Origin: an uncultured Oscillospiraceae bacterium | GTDB lineage: Bacteria; Bacillota; Clostridia; Oscillospirales; Oscillospiraceae | NCBI GenBank assembly: GCA_947588955.1 | Contig: CANPYX010000005.1 | Coordinates: 1 to 64,000, forward strand | Reading direction: 5' to 3' | DNA: 64,000 nt | Notes under the pieces: model-generated | The model's input: only the letters and a program-made list of their open reading frames with translations | What the model was told of the DNA's origin: nothing | The model's database searches: none | Translations under genes and position numbers: made by a program | Shown here: one piece after another, positions 26,102 through 34,000 of the stretch | Layout: each line of letters starts with the position of its first letter | How positions within the stretch are numbered: the first letter of the stretch is position 1

Positions 26102-27191
26102 AAAGCTGCTGGACGCCATGTCGGAGTTGGACGGCTGGGCGGTCCTGGAGGCGGGAAGGGCGAGGAAAAGGCGCGCGGGGACCGGCCGGAGGCTCCTCGC
26201 GGCGGGAGCTGTGGCGGCGGCGCTGTGCGTTGTGTTTATCCCCTGGCACCGGGCGAACGGGCTTACAGAGAGGAGCTTTGACAGCATCGAGCAGGTGGAG
26301 GAGCTGTATGGCGGGACGCTCCTGGCGGAGGATATTGCCGGCTCCGGCGCAGAGCTCACGTCCATTCGCCTCTCCCACAGGGAGGACACGGACGTCTCCG
26401 ACACCTCCGGCTGGGACAGCCTGCGCCTCGCCGGGGAGCTGAACGGCGAGCCGGTGGAAATAAGCTGTGCCTTCAACGCCCCCGATGACCCGTCCCTCCC
26501 CGGAGAGCCCACGCAGACGTTGGACTACAACGGCGTGACGGTCTATCTGTACCTGAGCGATTTTGACGAGTGGGGGGAGAGGTATAATTACGCGTGTGAG
26601 GCCGTCTTTCAGTACGGGGGAGTTCGCTACGATATGTCTGTGCGGCTGAGGGAGCGGGAGGATATAGGCGAATTTCTGGATATGGTCATAGAAAGCGGCG
26701 AGGAGAGCGCTGAATATAACAGGATCGACTCTCTTGACAGTGTGCTGGGCTTTGAGGACTACCGGGTGACCTTAGAGGAGGCGGCGCCCTGGACGCGGAT
26801 ATGGCATTTCTGGGTTGAGCTGGACGGCGTGGAGACATGTGTGGCTGAGACATTTGGCTCCGACGTCGACTGGTTTGGCGCGTACAGCGTGGACATGGAC
26901 GGGGACGGAGTGCCTGAGCTTGTAACCAACAACGAATACGCGGACGGGGCACTGCGGGTGTACGTCTACAAAATTGCGGACGGTGTGATAATGCGCGGCT
27001 ATACCGATTGGAAATACTATGAGAATGAGCTGGGCTTTGATATGCTGGTGGGCGCCGCCTGTGTCGCCGAGGAGCGCTACGACCCGGAGAAAAACGAATT
27101 CGTGGTTGTAAACTACGGGAGCAAGGAGACAAAAACCGCGACCTTTACCGGCCTTGAGCATTTTGAATTCCTCCCCTTTGAGCACTCCTGA
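26088..27191 (+). CDS. Probable membrane-anchored anti-sigma partner (second pair)
   Basis: This 367-residue protein has a short inner part (MTESEKLLDAMSELDGWAV), one membrane helix (residues 36-52), and a 310-residue outside domain. The end of that domain includes an FG-GAP/calcium-type loop DMDGDGVPEL near residues 268-277, suggesting a small beta-propeller or EF-hand-like site. The anti-sigma role is inferred from order and topology. A terminator and repeat copy C follow. Confidence 0.65.
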   Translation: MTESEKLLDAMSELDGWAVLEAGRARKRRAGTGRRLLAAGAVAAALCVVFIPWHRANGLTERSFDSIEQVEELYGGTLLAEDIAGSGAELTSIRLSHREDTDVSDTSGWDSLRLAGELNGEPVEISCAFNAPDDPSLPGEPTQTLDYNGVTVYLYLSDFDEWGERYNYACEAVFQYGGVRYDMSVRLREREDIGEFLDMVIESGEESAEYNRIDSLDSVLGFEDYRVTLEEAAPWTRIWHFWVELDGVETCVAETFGSDVDWFGAYSVDMDGDGVPELVTNNEYADGALRVYVYKIADGVIMRGYTDWKYYENELGFDMLVGAACVAEERYDPEKNEFVVVNYGSKETKTATFTGLEHFEFLPFEHS

Positions 27192-27205
27192 CCGGACAGA
27201 AAAAT

Positions 27206-27232
27206 AAATCCCCCTCATGCAGAGGGGGATTT
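27206..27232 (+). terminator. Terminator of the second ECF sigma operon
   Basis: Eleven-bp stem AAATCCCCCTC/GAGGGGGATTT (27206-27216 with 27222-27232). The same unit recurs at 30741-30767 and, inverted, at 30990-31018. Confidence 0.8.
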
Positions 27233-27235
27233 TAG

Positions 27236-27482
27236 CCTGTCGGCAAAGGCCGGAGGCCTTTGCCAACAAGGGGAACGTGCGGGTAATTTTCTCTGAATTT
27301 TGCGAAATTCAGAGAAAATTACCCTGCTGTCGCGCTGCACGCTCGTCGTCGCTGAAGCCGCTTAACCTCGCCCCGCCGCAAGCGGCAGGACTCAGGCGCG
27401 CTCTTCGCTCCTCCTCTCCCCACGCAATCATGATTGCGTGGGGACCGCAAAAGGCGGCACACTTGCGCGACAAGAGGCAACC
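27236..27482 (+). repeat. Intergenic hairpin repeat, copy C (with module M, H4 missing)
   Basis: H1 is 27242-27264; the linker GGGGAACGTGCGGG is at 27270-27283; H2 has 20-bp perfect arms (27281-27300, 27305-27324) around TGCG; P3 is TGTCGCGC/GCGCGACA (27328-27335 with 27465-27472); module M occupies about 27343-27446. The copy stops at about 27480, without H4, exactly where the ABC-transporter block begins. Confidence 0.85.
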
Positions 27483-27489
27483 TCCCGTT

Positions 27490-28316
27490 TTACTGATTAT
27501 ACATCTCTTTCATCGCTTCCAAGATTTTGTTCATATCAAAGGACTTCGTCACATAATAAATGCCGTCGGTATAGTAGTCGTCCGTAATCAGGATATCGTC
27601 CCGTTCCGATTCATAGCCCTGCACGTTGCCGTACCAGAAGATCACGTCGATCCTCCCGCTGCTCAGCGCAGAAAGGCGCGCGTCCGCCTCCACCTGTACA
27701 AAGGTGAAGTTGGCGTTTTGCTCTTCGGCGATGGCATTCATCAGCGCCACATTAAAGCCCGCGGGCGTTCCGTCCGCGGCCACATAATCCAGCGGCGGCA
27801 GATCTCCGGTCACGCCGACCACATAGGACTCGCCCCCGTTTTCCGCCGCTTTTCCGGGGGACTCCGTAGAAATGTTTGTGATGTAGGTCTCAATAAGCGT
27901 ATCAAGGGTCCCGCTCTCCCGGAGGGTCTGAATACCCTGCTGCAAAAGCTGGTAAAGCTCCGTATCCTTCGAGCGGACCGCCATCCGTATCTCCGTGGGG
28001 ACGCCGGCACCGCCCGGAGCGATGGTCAGCGAATCGTCCTGCGCCTTCAAATAGCTCGCCACCGAGGACGGCACAAGCATATATTCAATATTCCCGGCAT
28101 TCAGATCAAGAATCATCGTTGTAAGATTATTGTATTGCTTCCACTCGCCTATCGCGGGTTTTGGAAATATCTCCAGATCCGAAGGCTCCTGCCAATCCAT
28201 TATGCCGCAGAGAATGTCTTCACCCCCCCCGCGTCATTTTGCTGTCCGCATCCCGCTATGGTGAAGATCATCACCAAAAGCAGGGCGATACTCATAAATC
28301 TGCGCATTGTTTTCAT
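27490..28316 (-). pseudogene. Amino-acid ABC transporter substrate-binding protein, frameshifted in a G8 tract
   Basis: The coding strand starts at the ATG at 28316 (AGGAGG upstream) with a lipoprotein signal ending in TIAGCGQQND. Eight G (28230-28223 on the minus strand) then put translation into a frame that stops at TAA about 28202. With nine G the frame would read through GGGEDILCGI into the open frame of 236 residues ending at 27490. That frame holds periplasmic-binding-protein sequence: VRSKDTELYQLLQQGIQTL and, later, VTGDLPPLDYVAADGTPAGF. Alternatives are phase variation, a true knock-out or a sequencing error. Lobe order also looks unusual (C-terminal-lobe-like part first). Confidence 0.8.
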
Positions 28317-28328
28317 TGTGTTTTCCTC

Positions 28329-29432
28329 CTATAATTCGATTTCCAAATAATTATTTACACCGTCAAACCGATAATCCAACCGCTTTGCGGTGTTTTTCAA
28401 GATAGTGACACCCAGGTGGATCTCATCCTCTGTGTCCGCTTCAAAGGGATTGTATTGTACGCCTCTGCTGCGAAGTCCGATGACCGCGCATCTGTCACGT
28501 TCATCAAAGGAAATTTGTATCTGCATATCCACGCCGGCATCAGGCTGTCCGTGCTGTTCCAGCATTTCATAGATAAGCTCCTCCGTACACAGTTGAAGCC
28601 GGTTTGTCCTTTTTTCATCCATCCCGTACTTTCCGGCGAAGCTGCGGATATTGCCCTGAAGCTGCATCAAATCGAAGTTCCGGTCATCGATCTGCCAGAA
28701 GAAATATTTCATCTTGTGGATAAAATCCCTGGTCTTCTTCTTTTTCGGGGCGTCAAAAATTTCTTGGGGCGTCCCCTCTTCGTAGATGCCCTGTTCATCA
28801 AAATAGAGTATCCTTGTTGCAATCTCTCTTGCGAAGGCCATTTCATGGGTAACGATCACCATCGTCATCCCCCGCTTTGCCAGAAGCCGCAGGGTTGCAA
28901 GCACTTCTCCCACCATAGTGGGGTCAAGCGCCGATGTGGGTTCGTCAAAAAGCATGATATCCGGCTCCATTGCCAGACACCGTACAATGGCGATCCTCTG
29001 TTTCTGTCCGCCGGACAGCACGTCGGGCATCATATATTTTTTACTGAGAAGCCCTACCATCTCCAAAAGCGTTTCCGCTTTCTTCTCCGCCTCCGCTCGC
29101 GGCAGGCCAAGGAGTTTTATCGGCGCCAACGTAATGTTATCCAGCACATTCATGTTGGAAAACAAATGGAACCCCTGATAGACCATGCCCACCTTGCGCC
29201 GAATACGGTTCAGATCCGCTTTTGGCGACGTCAATTCGTTGTCCCCGATAAATACGGTTCCCTCGTCCGGCGTTTCCAGCAGATCCATGCAACGTAGGAA
29301 TACGCTTTTTCCACAGCCCGAACCGCCGATAATAACGATCCGTTCTCCTTTCTCAACCGTCAGATCAACCTCCTTCAGTACCTGTAAAGAACCGAAGGAT
29401 TTGGACAGCTTTTCCACCCGGATCATGCTCAT
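28329..29432 (-). CDS. Polar amino-acid ABC transporter ATPase with C-terminal GHKL-like domain
   Basis: Residues 1-245 are a GlnQ-type ATPase: Walker A GGSGCGKS, Q-loop VYQGFHLF, signature LSGGQKQR, Walker B IMLFDEPTSALDP and switch VTHEMAFA. Instead of ending near residue 250 the protein runs to 367. The extra part (LQLCTEELIYEMLEQHG, then LGVTILKNTAKRLDYRFDGVNNYLEIEL) resembles a HATPase/RsbW-like GHKL domain, although the N-box Asn and the DxG motif look degenerate. The ATG at 29432 overlaps the permease stop (ATGA). The extension suggests a regulatory input to transport. Sequence is less GC-rich than the surroundings. Confidence 0.9.
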   Translation of the reverse strand: MSMIRVEKLSKSFGSLQVLKEVDLTVEKGERIVIIGGSGCGKSVFLRCMDLLETPDEGTVFIGDNELTSPKADLNRIRRKVGMVYQGFHLFSNMNVLDNITLAPIKLLGLPRAEAEKKAETLLEMVGLLSKKYMMPDVLSGGQKQRIAIVRCLAMEPDIMLFDEPTSALDPTMVGEVLATLRLLAKRGMTMVIVTHEMAFAREIATRILYFDEQGIYEEGTPQEIFDAPKKKKTRDFIHKMKYFFWQIDDRNFDLMQLQGNIRSFAGKYGMDEKRTNRLQLCTEELIYEMLEQHGQPDAGVDMQIQISFDERDRCAVIGLRSRGVQYNPFEADTEDEIHLGVTILKNTAKRLDYRFDGVNNYLEIEL

Positions 29433-30127
29433 GCCCCTCTCCTCCTTCCCTTTCGCAAGATCGCCAGCCTTTCCGCCAAGGCAAACGCACCATAGCAGAT
29501 ATAGGCCATGCCAAGATAAAGCAGCAGTCCCACCAGGATCATAAAGAGAGGCTCCATCGTGCGACTGCCGATATTGTTGATGACCCTGGTCAAATCGGTA
29601 ATGGTAACATAGCCCACCACACTTGTCCACTGGATCAGTGTGACGATCGTAGACTGATAGGTTCCTTTTGCTATTTTTGCCGCCTGCGGCAATGTGATTA
29701 GGATAAAAGCCTGCCATTTGGAAAATCCCAGCGTCCTTGCCGCCTCAGCCTGCATGGCGTCCGTCGCGTTGATAGCGGAATAAAAACAGGCTGCCGTATA
29801 TGCGCTCATGTGAATGGAAAAGGCCGCCACGGCTACTATCGTTGCGGACACTTTGCTGCCGGCAAACACCACATAATACATCAGCATCAAAAGCAGCAAT
29901 ACCGGGCTTCCCCTGATGACGGCAATGTACCCTGCGGCAACGGTGCGGATCACCCGAAACCGGCTTCTTCGCATGGCACAGATGACCATTCCCAAAAGCG
30001 TCCCCAGTATCACGGAAAGCAGTGAAATCTGTACTGTCACGCCCAAGCCTTTCAGCAAGGTTTTGTACGAATCCCCGGCAATCAGGGTCTTGTAAAGGAT
30101 CTCCTTTATATTCACTTGAAAATTCAC
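29429..30127 (-). CDS. Polar amino-acid ABC transporter permease (HisM/GlnP type)
   Basis: The 232-residue protein has five or six membrane segments and the permease EAA loop region AEAARTLGFSKWQAFILITLPQA near residues 128-150, with which the ATPase interacts. It begins with a GTG (weak ribosome site); no better start is seen. The operon order is permease, ATPase, binding protein, all minus strand. The substrate is probably a polar amino acid, from family similarity only. Confidence 0.9.
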   Translation of the reverse strand: MNFQVNIKEILYKTLIAGDSYKTLLKGLGVTVQISLLSVILGTLLGMVICAMRRSRFRVIRTVAAGYIAVIRGSPVLLLLMLMYYVVFAGSKVSATIVAVAAFSIHMSAYTAACFYSAINATDAMQAEAARTLGFSKWQAFILITLPQAAKIAKGTYQSTIVTLIQWTSVVGYVTITDLTRVINNIGSRTMEPLFMILVGLLLYLGMAYICYGAFALAERLAILRKGRRRGA

Positions 30128-30194
30128 CTGTCTTTCTACTGTTCAATCGTATAATTTGTTTCCTCCGTGTATTCGTGCGCTTCCCTCCAAAAGC

Positions 30195-30308
30195 TTATAG
30201 GAGCCCATGATCCCTCGCCAGGTTTTCGATGCTCCTGTCGTAGGTCGCCTCCGCCTCTTTTGAAAAGAAGCATCCCGGAACGCCCTCGTTGTTGTAACAA
30301 GCACTCAT
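30195..30308 (-). CDS. Small protein (37 residues) at the head of the transporter operon
   Basis: An open frame of 37 codons starts with ATG at 30308, seven bases after a perfect AGGAGG. It reads MSACYNNEGVPGC at the start and ends ENLARDHGLL. It has two Cys nine residues apart (positions 4 and 13). No family is recognised. It precedes the permease gene by 67 bp, so it could be a leader peptide controlling the transporter, a small partner, or the leftover start of a lost gene. Confidence 0.5.
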   Translation of the reverse strand: MSACYNNEGVPGCFFSKEAEATYDRSIENLARDHGLL

Positions 30309-30740
30309 AATGAATTCCTCCTGCTTTTAAATTCGACAGTTTTCATTTTATCAGTATTTTTCTCCAAAAAGATTTTCATGGCGAATTTGGTATCTTTTTT
30401 TGCGAATATGGTAAAAACTGTGCCTGTTGTGATGCGCAGGAATATCTGCGGTGTGTGTTAACTGAATGATATCGGTAAAAATTTTGAACCCCTGACGCAC
30501 CGAAACGCCCGTTGAATAGATCCTTGCTCCAAGGCAATGGACAACCCCGCTTCCAACTATACCCTTCCCGCCATTGGGCGCGCGCATTAGTCTTTTCCCC
30601 CTTTTTGTCAATGTCGTCTTTTCCGTTGCCATACCGCCTTGCCCCATGGTCCATTTTCTTTCCCTATCACACGGGACAGCTCGGTTGGAGTTTTTAAATA
30701 GGGATTAGTATGAAACCTCAAATAATGCCGCAATAATAAC
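30309..30740. other. 430-bp stretch with no convincing gene; right-end inverted-repeat relic
   Basis: Short overlapping frames exist on the minus strand (about 98 residues between 30351 and 30647) but none has a good start site or recognised motif. At 30692-30711 a sequence matches 17 of 20 bases of the right terminal repeat of the element at 50792-51056. The stretch may be the decayed remains of an insertion. Confidence 0.4.
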
Positions 30741-31018
30741 AAATCCCCCTCACGCGAAGGGGGGATTTCAGCCTGTCGGCAAAGGCCTCCGGCCTTTGCC
30801 GACAAGGGGAACGTGCGGGTAATTTTCTCTGAATTTTGCGAAATTCAGAGAAAATTACCCTGCTGTCGCCCTGCGCGCGCCCCGCAGGGGCACACTTGGG
30901 CGACAAAAGGAAATTTTTCCGACGTACATGCCACAAGAAAAAAATTTGATATGGGACCTTACTCTTTTCTGGCCTTTGCCGACAGGCTATATCCCCCTCC
31001 GCGTGAGGGGGATTTTTT
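30741..31018 (+). repeat. Intergenic hairpin repeat, copy D, flanked by a 47-bp inverted repeat
   Basis: H1 is a perfect stem (30774-30787 with 30791-30804), the linker GGGGAACGTGCGGG follows, H2 has 20-bp perfect arms (30817-30836, 30841-30860) around TGCG, P3 is TGTCGCCC/GGGCGACA (30864-30871 with 30898-30905) and H4 is degenerate (30913-30944). The left flank 30741-30787 recurs inverted with few changes at 30971-31018. This right flank is also a terminator-like hairpin with a T7 run. Confidence 0.8.
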
Positions 31019-31028
31019 TGCCCTGTCC

Positions 31029-31058
31029 GTCATATCCGCAAGCTTGCCCCCATACAAT
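31029..31058 (+). promoter_or_regulatory. Sigma-E-type promoter of spoIVA
   Basis: A GTCATAT -35 (31029-31035) and CATACAAT -10 (31051-31058) are about 14-15 bp apart, fitting the sporulation sigma-E consensus. spoIVA is a known sigma-E target in Bacillus. Confidence 0.75.
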
Positions 31059-31100
31059 TTTGTAGACCGCGGATTTTTGATCTATCAGGGGGTTTTGAGC

Positions 31101-32579
31101 TTGGAAAAAGGCAGTATATATGAGGACATCGCCCGCAGGACGGGCGGGGACATATACATAGGCGTGGTGGGGCCTGTGAGGACGGGCAAATCCACCTTTA
31201 TCAAGCGTTTCATGGAGACGATGGTCCTGCCGCGTATCGACAACGCCTATATGCGCGAGCGGGCGAGAGACGAGCTGCCCCAATCCGGCTCCGGCAGGAC
31301 GATAATGACGGCGGAGCCGAAGTTCGTGCCGGAGGAGGCGGTGTCCGTCTCACTGGGCGGCGGCGCGGAAATATCCGTCCGGCTCGTGGACTGCGTGGGC
31401 TACATGGTGGAGGGCGCCCTGGGCGACACGGAAAACGGCGCGGAGCGCATGGTCACCACGCCCTGGTTCGAGGAGGAGATACCCATGCGCCGCGCCGCCG
31501 AGGTGGGAACCCGCAAGGTCATCGCCGAGCACTCCACCATAGGGCTCGCTGTCACCTCCGACGGGTCGGTGACTGACCTTCCGAGGGAGGCGTATGTGGA
31601 GGCGGAGGCGCGCGTGGTGGAGGAGCTGCGGGCGCTGGGCAAGCCCTTTGTCCTGCTGCTCAACTCCCAGCACCCGGATTCGGAGGAGACAGTGGCGCTG
31701 AGGGACAGCTTGGCGGAGAGCTACAACGTGAGCTGCCTCGCCGTCAACTGCATGACCCTCACCGAGGAGGACGTGACGGAGATAATCGGCGCGGTGCTGA
31801 GCCGCTTCCCCATAAGCGAGATAGGCGTGATCCTCCCGCCCTGGCTGGGAGCCCTGGGGAAGGACGACCCAATCAAGGAGACCGTCTACGCCGCCCTTCG
31901 CGATGCCGCAACGCAGGCGAGGATACTGCGGGACCTGCCGGCCTTTGCCGAGAGCCTTGCCGGATGCGGAAAGGTCACGTCCGCCGCGGTCACGGGAGTG
32001 GACATGGGCACCGGCAGGGCGACGGTGGAGCTTCAAATGCCAAGAAAGCTGTTTTATGAGGCGATAGGGGAGCTGTCGGGCTTTTCCATCGGCGACGACG
32101 GCGACCTCATCTCCCTGCTCACGGAGCTGTCAAAGGTCAAAGCGGAGTACGACAAGGTCGCCGACGCCCTCAAGGACGTGCGGGAGCGGGGCTACGGGAT
32201 AGTCATGCCGGACCCGGAGGAGCTTACGCTCCAGGAGCCGGAGATAGTGAAGAAGGGCGGCAAATACTCCGTGCGCCTCAAGGCCAACGCCCCGTCCATA
32301 CACATGATAGGCGTGGACACCGTCACCGAGGTTTCCCCCGCCGTGGGAGGAGAGAAATCCGGCGAGGACGTGATAAACTTCCTCCTCCAGGAGTTCGAGG
32401 GTGACACGGGGAAGATATGGGAGTCCAACCTCTTTGGCAAATCTCTCCACGACATAGCCGCCGAGGGGCTCCAGACAAAGATAAGAAAGATGCCCGCTGA
32501 GGTCCAAACAAAGCTGCGCGGCACCATCGCCCGGATCATCAACGACGGCTGCGGCGGACTGATATGTATAATATTGTAA
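31101..32579 (+). CDS. spoIVA: Stage IV sporulation protein A (spore coat/cortex ATPase)
   Basis: From a TTG at 31101 the product is 492 residues, the same length as the Bacillus subtilis protein. It shows EDIARRTGGDIY, Walker A GPVRTGKSTF (residues 23-32), EPKFVPEEAVSV, RLVDCVGYMVEGA, TRKVIAEHSTIG and the conserved C-terminus RIINDGCGGLICIIL. SpoIVA hydrolyses ATP to polymerise on the forespore surface and anchors the coat. AGGGGG at 31087-31092 serves as ribosome site. A longer open frame back to 30813 runs through repeat copy D and is not coding. Made in the mother cell under sigma-E. Confidence 0.97.
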   Translation: MEKGSIYEDIARRTGGDIYIGVVGPVRTGKSTFIKRFMETMVLPRIDNAYMRERARDELPQSGSGRTIMTAEPKFVPEEAVSVSLGGGAEISVRLVDCVGYMVEGALGDTENGAERMVTTPWFEEEIPMRRAAEVGTRKVIAEHSTIGLAVTSDGSVTDLPREAYVEAEARVVEELRALGKPFVLLLNSQHPDSEETVALRDSLAESYNVSCLAVNCMTLTEEDVTEIIGAVLSRFPISEIGVILPPWLGALGKDDPIKETVYAALRDAATQARILRDLPAFAESLAGCGKVTSAAVTGVDMGTGRATVELQMPRKLFYEAIGELSGFSIGDDGDLISLLTELSKVKAEYDKVADALKDVRERGYGIVMPDPEELTLQEPEIVKKGGKYSVRLKANAPSIHMIGVDTVTEVSPAVGGEKSGEDVINFLLQEFEGDTGKIWESNLFGKSLHDIAAEGLQTKIRKMPAEVQTKLRGTIARIINDGCGGLICIIL

Positions 32580-32585
32580 ACGTTA

Positions 32586-32611
32586 TGGCGGACCCCCGAA
32601 GGGGTCCGCCA
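32586..32611 (+). terminator. Terminator of spoIVA
   Basis: Perfect 11-bp stem TGGCGGACCCC/GGGGTCCGCCA (32586-32596, 32601-32611). The T-run after it is interrupted, so strength is uncertain; it also lies 30 bp beyond the convergent agcS stop. Confidence 0.65.
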
Positions 32612-32640
32612 AAGCTTTGTTTACGGAGAAGATTTCCAAA

Positions 32641-33933
32641 CTATGGCTTTTTGACTCTACCCGCCAGCAGGCACAGGGCTATGATATTTGGCAGGAGCAT
32701 GAAAAAGGTGGCGATGTCGGAAAGGGAGATTATCGCGGGGAACGTCACAAGGCTCGCCGCCGCTGTCACGGCTGGGAAGAGGAGCCTGTAGACCAGCGCC
32801 GCCCTTTCTCCGCCCAAAAACTGGGCGCACCGCTCGCCGTAAAGCGACCAGCCGACGATGGATGAGAAGGCGAAGAGCGTCATGGACACCGCCATAAAGA
32901 CCCCCGACGCCGCCGTTCCGAATACCGACGCCAGCGCGCCAGCCGCCAGCTCCGCCCCGCCGGGCGTGCCGCGGGGTATTTCCACGCCGGAGGTGAGCAC
33001 CGCCAGGGCGGTGAGGGTACACAGCAGGAGCGTATCGACAAAGACCTCGAAGATACCCAAGAGCCCCGCCTCCTCAGCCGTCCCCTCCCCGGCGGAGGCG
33101 TGGGCGATGGGGGAGGAGCCCAGCCCTGCCTCGTTGGAGAAAAGCCCCCTGCGAAAGCCCCAGGACACCGCCGCGCCCGCGGTCCCGCCGAAAACCGCCT
33201 CCCCTCCCATGGCGCCCCGGAAAATCGAGGCGACGGCGGCGGGGAGCCTTTCAAGGTTCGCGCCTATCACCCCCAGGCACCCCGCCACGTACACCGCCGC
33301 CATCACCGGCACCATCAGCGCCGCGGTCCTGCCCCGGCCCTTCGCTCCTCCCCGGCAGGTGAGAGCCACGGCAGCAGCCATTACAAGCCCTATGACAGGG
33401 CGGGGGATCACCGCCCCCACCCCTGCCAGCGTCATGACGCTTCCAACCTGTAGCATATTCCCAAGCCCCAGGGACGCCAGCGCCCCAAAGACGGCAAACA
33501 TCACCGCCAGGGGACGAAAATACGTCCCCAGACCGTTTTTTATGTAGTACATGGGCCCTCCCACGTACTCCCCGTCCCGCCTTTCCCGGTATTTTACGGC
33601 CAGGTATATCTCCGCGTACTTTATCCCCATGCCCAAAAGCGCCGACACCCACATCCACAGCACCGCCCCCGCGCCGCCCATGCTCAGCGCCACGGCGACC
33701 CCGGCGATGTTGCCCGTGCCCACGGTCCCCGCCAGCGCCGTACACACCGCCTCAAGAGGTGAGGTCCCGCCCTCGGAGCGCCCCCGCGTCACGCGCCCTA
33801 AGGAGGTCCTGAGCGCCAGCCCCAGCCGCCGCACCTGCACAAAGCCGGTCCTCGCGCCGATATACGCCCCACACACCGCCAGCGCCGCCACCGTGGGCGT
33901 GCCCCAAAGCAGCCCCGATATGTTCTCAAGCAT
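32641..33933 (-). CDS. Alanine/glycine:cation symporter (AgcS family)
   Basis: The 430-residue membrane protein has about ten helices and family signatures: GTVGTGNIAGVA, EYVGGPMYYI, FRRGLFSNEAGLGSSPIAHA. AgcS transporters take up alanine, glycine or related amino acids with sodium. The ATG at 33933 is preferred to one at 33969 because a GGGGGGA site lies six bases upstream; this site lies inside the hairpin at 33939-33981. galM is upstream on the same strand. Confidence 0.93.
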   Translation of the reverse strand: MLENISGLLWGTPTVAALAVCGAYIGARTGFVQVRRLGLALRTSLGRVTRGRSEGGTSPLEAVCTALAGTVGTGNIAGVAVALSMGGAGAVLWMWVSALLGMGIKYAEIYLAVKYRERRDGEYVGGPMYYIKNGLGTYFRPLAVMFAVFGALASLGLGNMLQVGSVMTLAGVGAVIPRPVIGLVMAAAVALTCRGGAKGRGRTAALMVPVMAAVYVAGCLGVIGANLERLPAAVASIFRGAMGGEAVFGGTAGAAVSWGFRRGLFSNEAGLGSSPIAHASAGEGTAEEAGLLGIFEVFVDTLLLCTLTALAVLTSGVEIPRGTPGGAELAAGALASVFGTAASGVFMAVSMTLFAFSSIVGWSLYGERCAQFLGGERAALVYRLLFPAVTAAASLVTFPAIISLSDIATFFMLLPNIIALCLLAGRVKKP

Positions 33934-33938
33934 AAAAA

Positions 33939-33981
33939 ATCCCCCCGAACAACTTGTCTTCACAAGCATATTCGGGGGGAT
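33939..33981 (-). terminator. Hairpin with T-run between galM and agcS that hides the agcS ribosome site
   Basis: On the minus strand an 11-bp stem (33981-33971 with 33949-33939) is followed by T6 and then the ATG of agcS. It looks like a terminator for galM, but its 3' arm holds the GGGGGGA ribosome site of agcS, so it may act as an attenuator. Confidence 0.75.
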
Positions 33982-34000
33982 ATGTAATTTATTCAGCCGA

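Noticed and set aside
27217..28350. Plus-strand open frame of 377 codons
   Set aside because: It covers repeat copy C and then lies antisense to the frameshifted binding-protein gene; no similarity or ribosome site.
30351..30647. Minus-strand frame of 98 codons as a gene
   Set aside because: No ribosome site, no recognised motif, and it overlaps another equally long frame; kept only as unexplained sequence.
30813..31100. Open extension of the spoIVA frame to an upstream ATG
   Set aside because: It runs through repeat copy D and the sigma-E-type promoter. The TTG at 31101 gives the exact family length and N-terminus.
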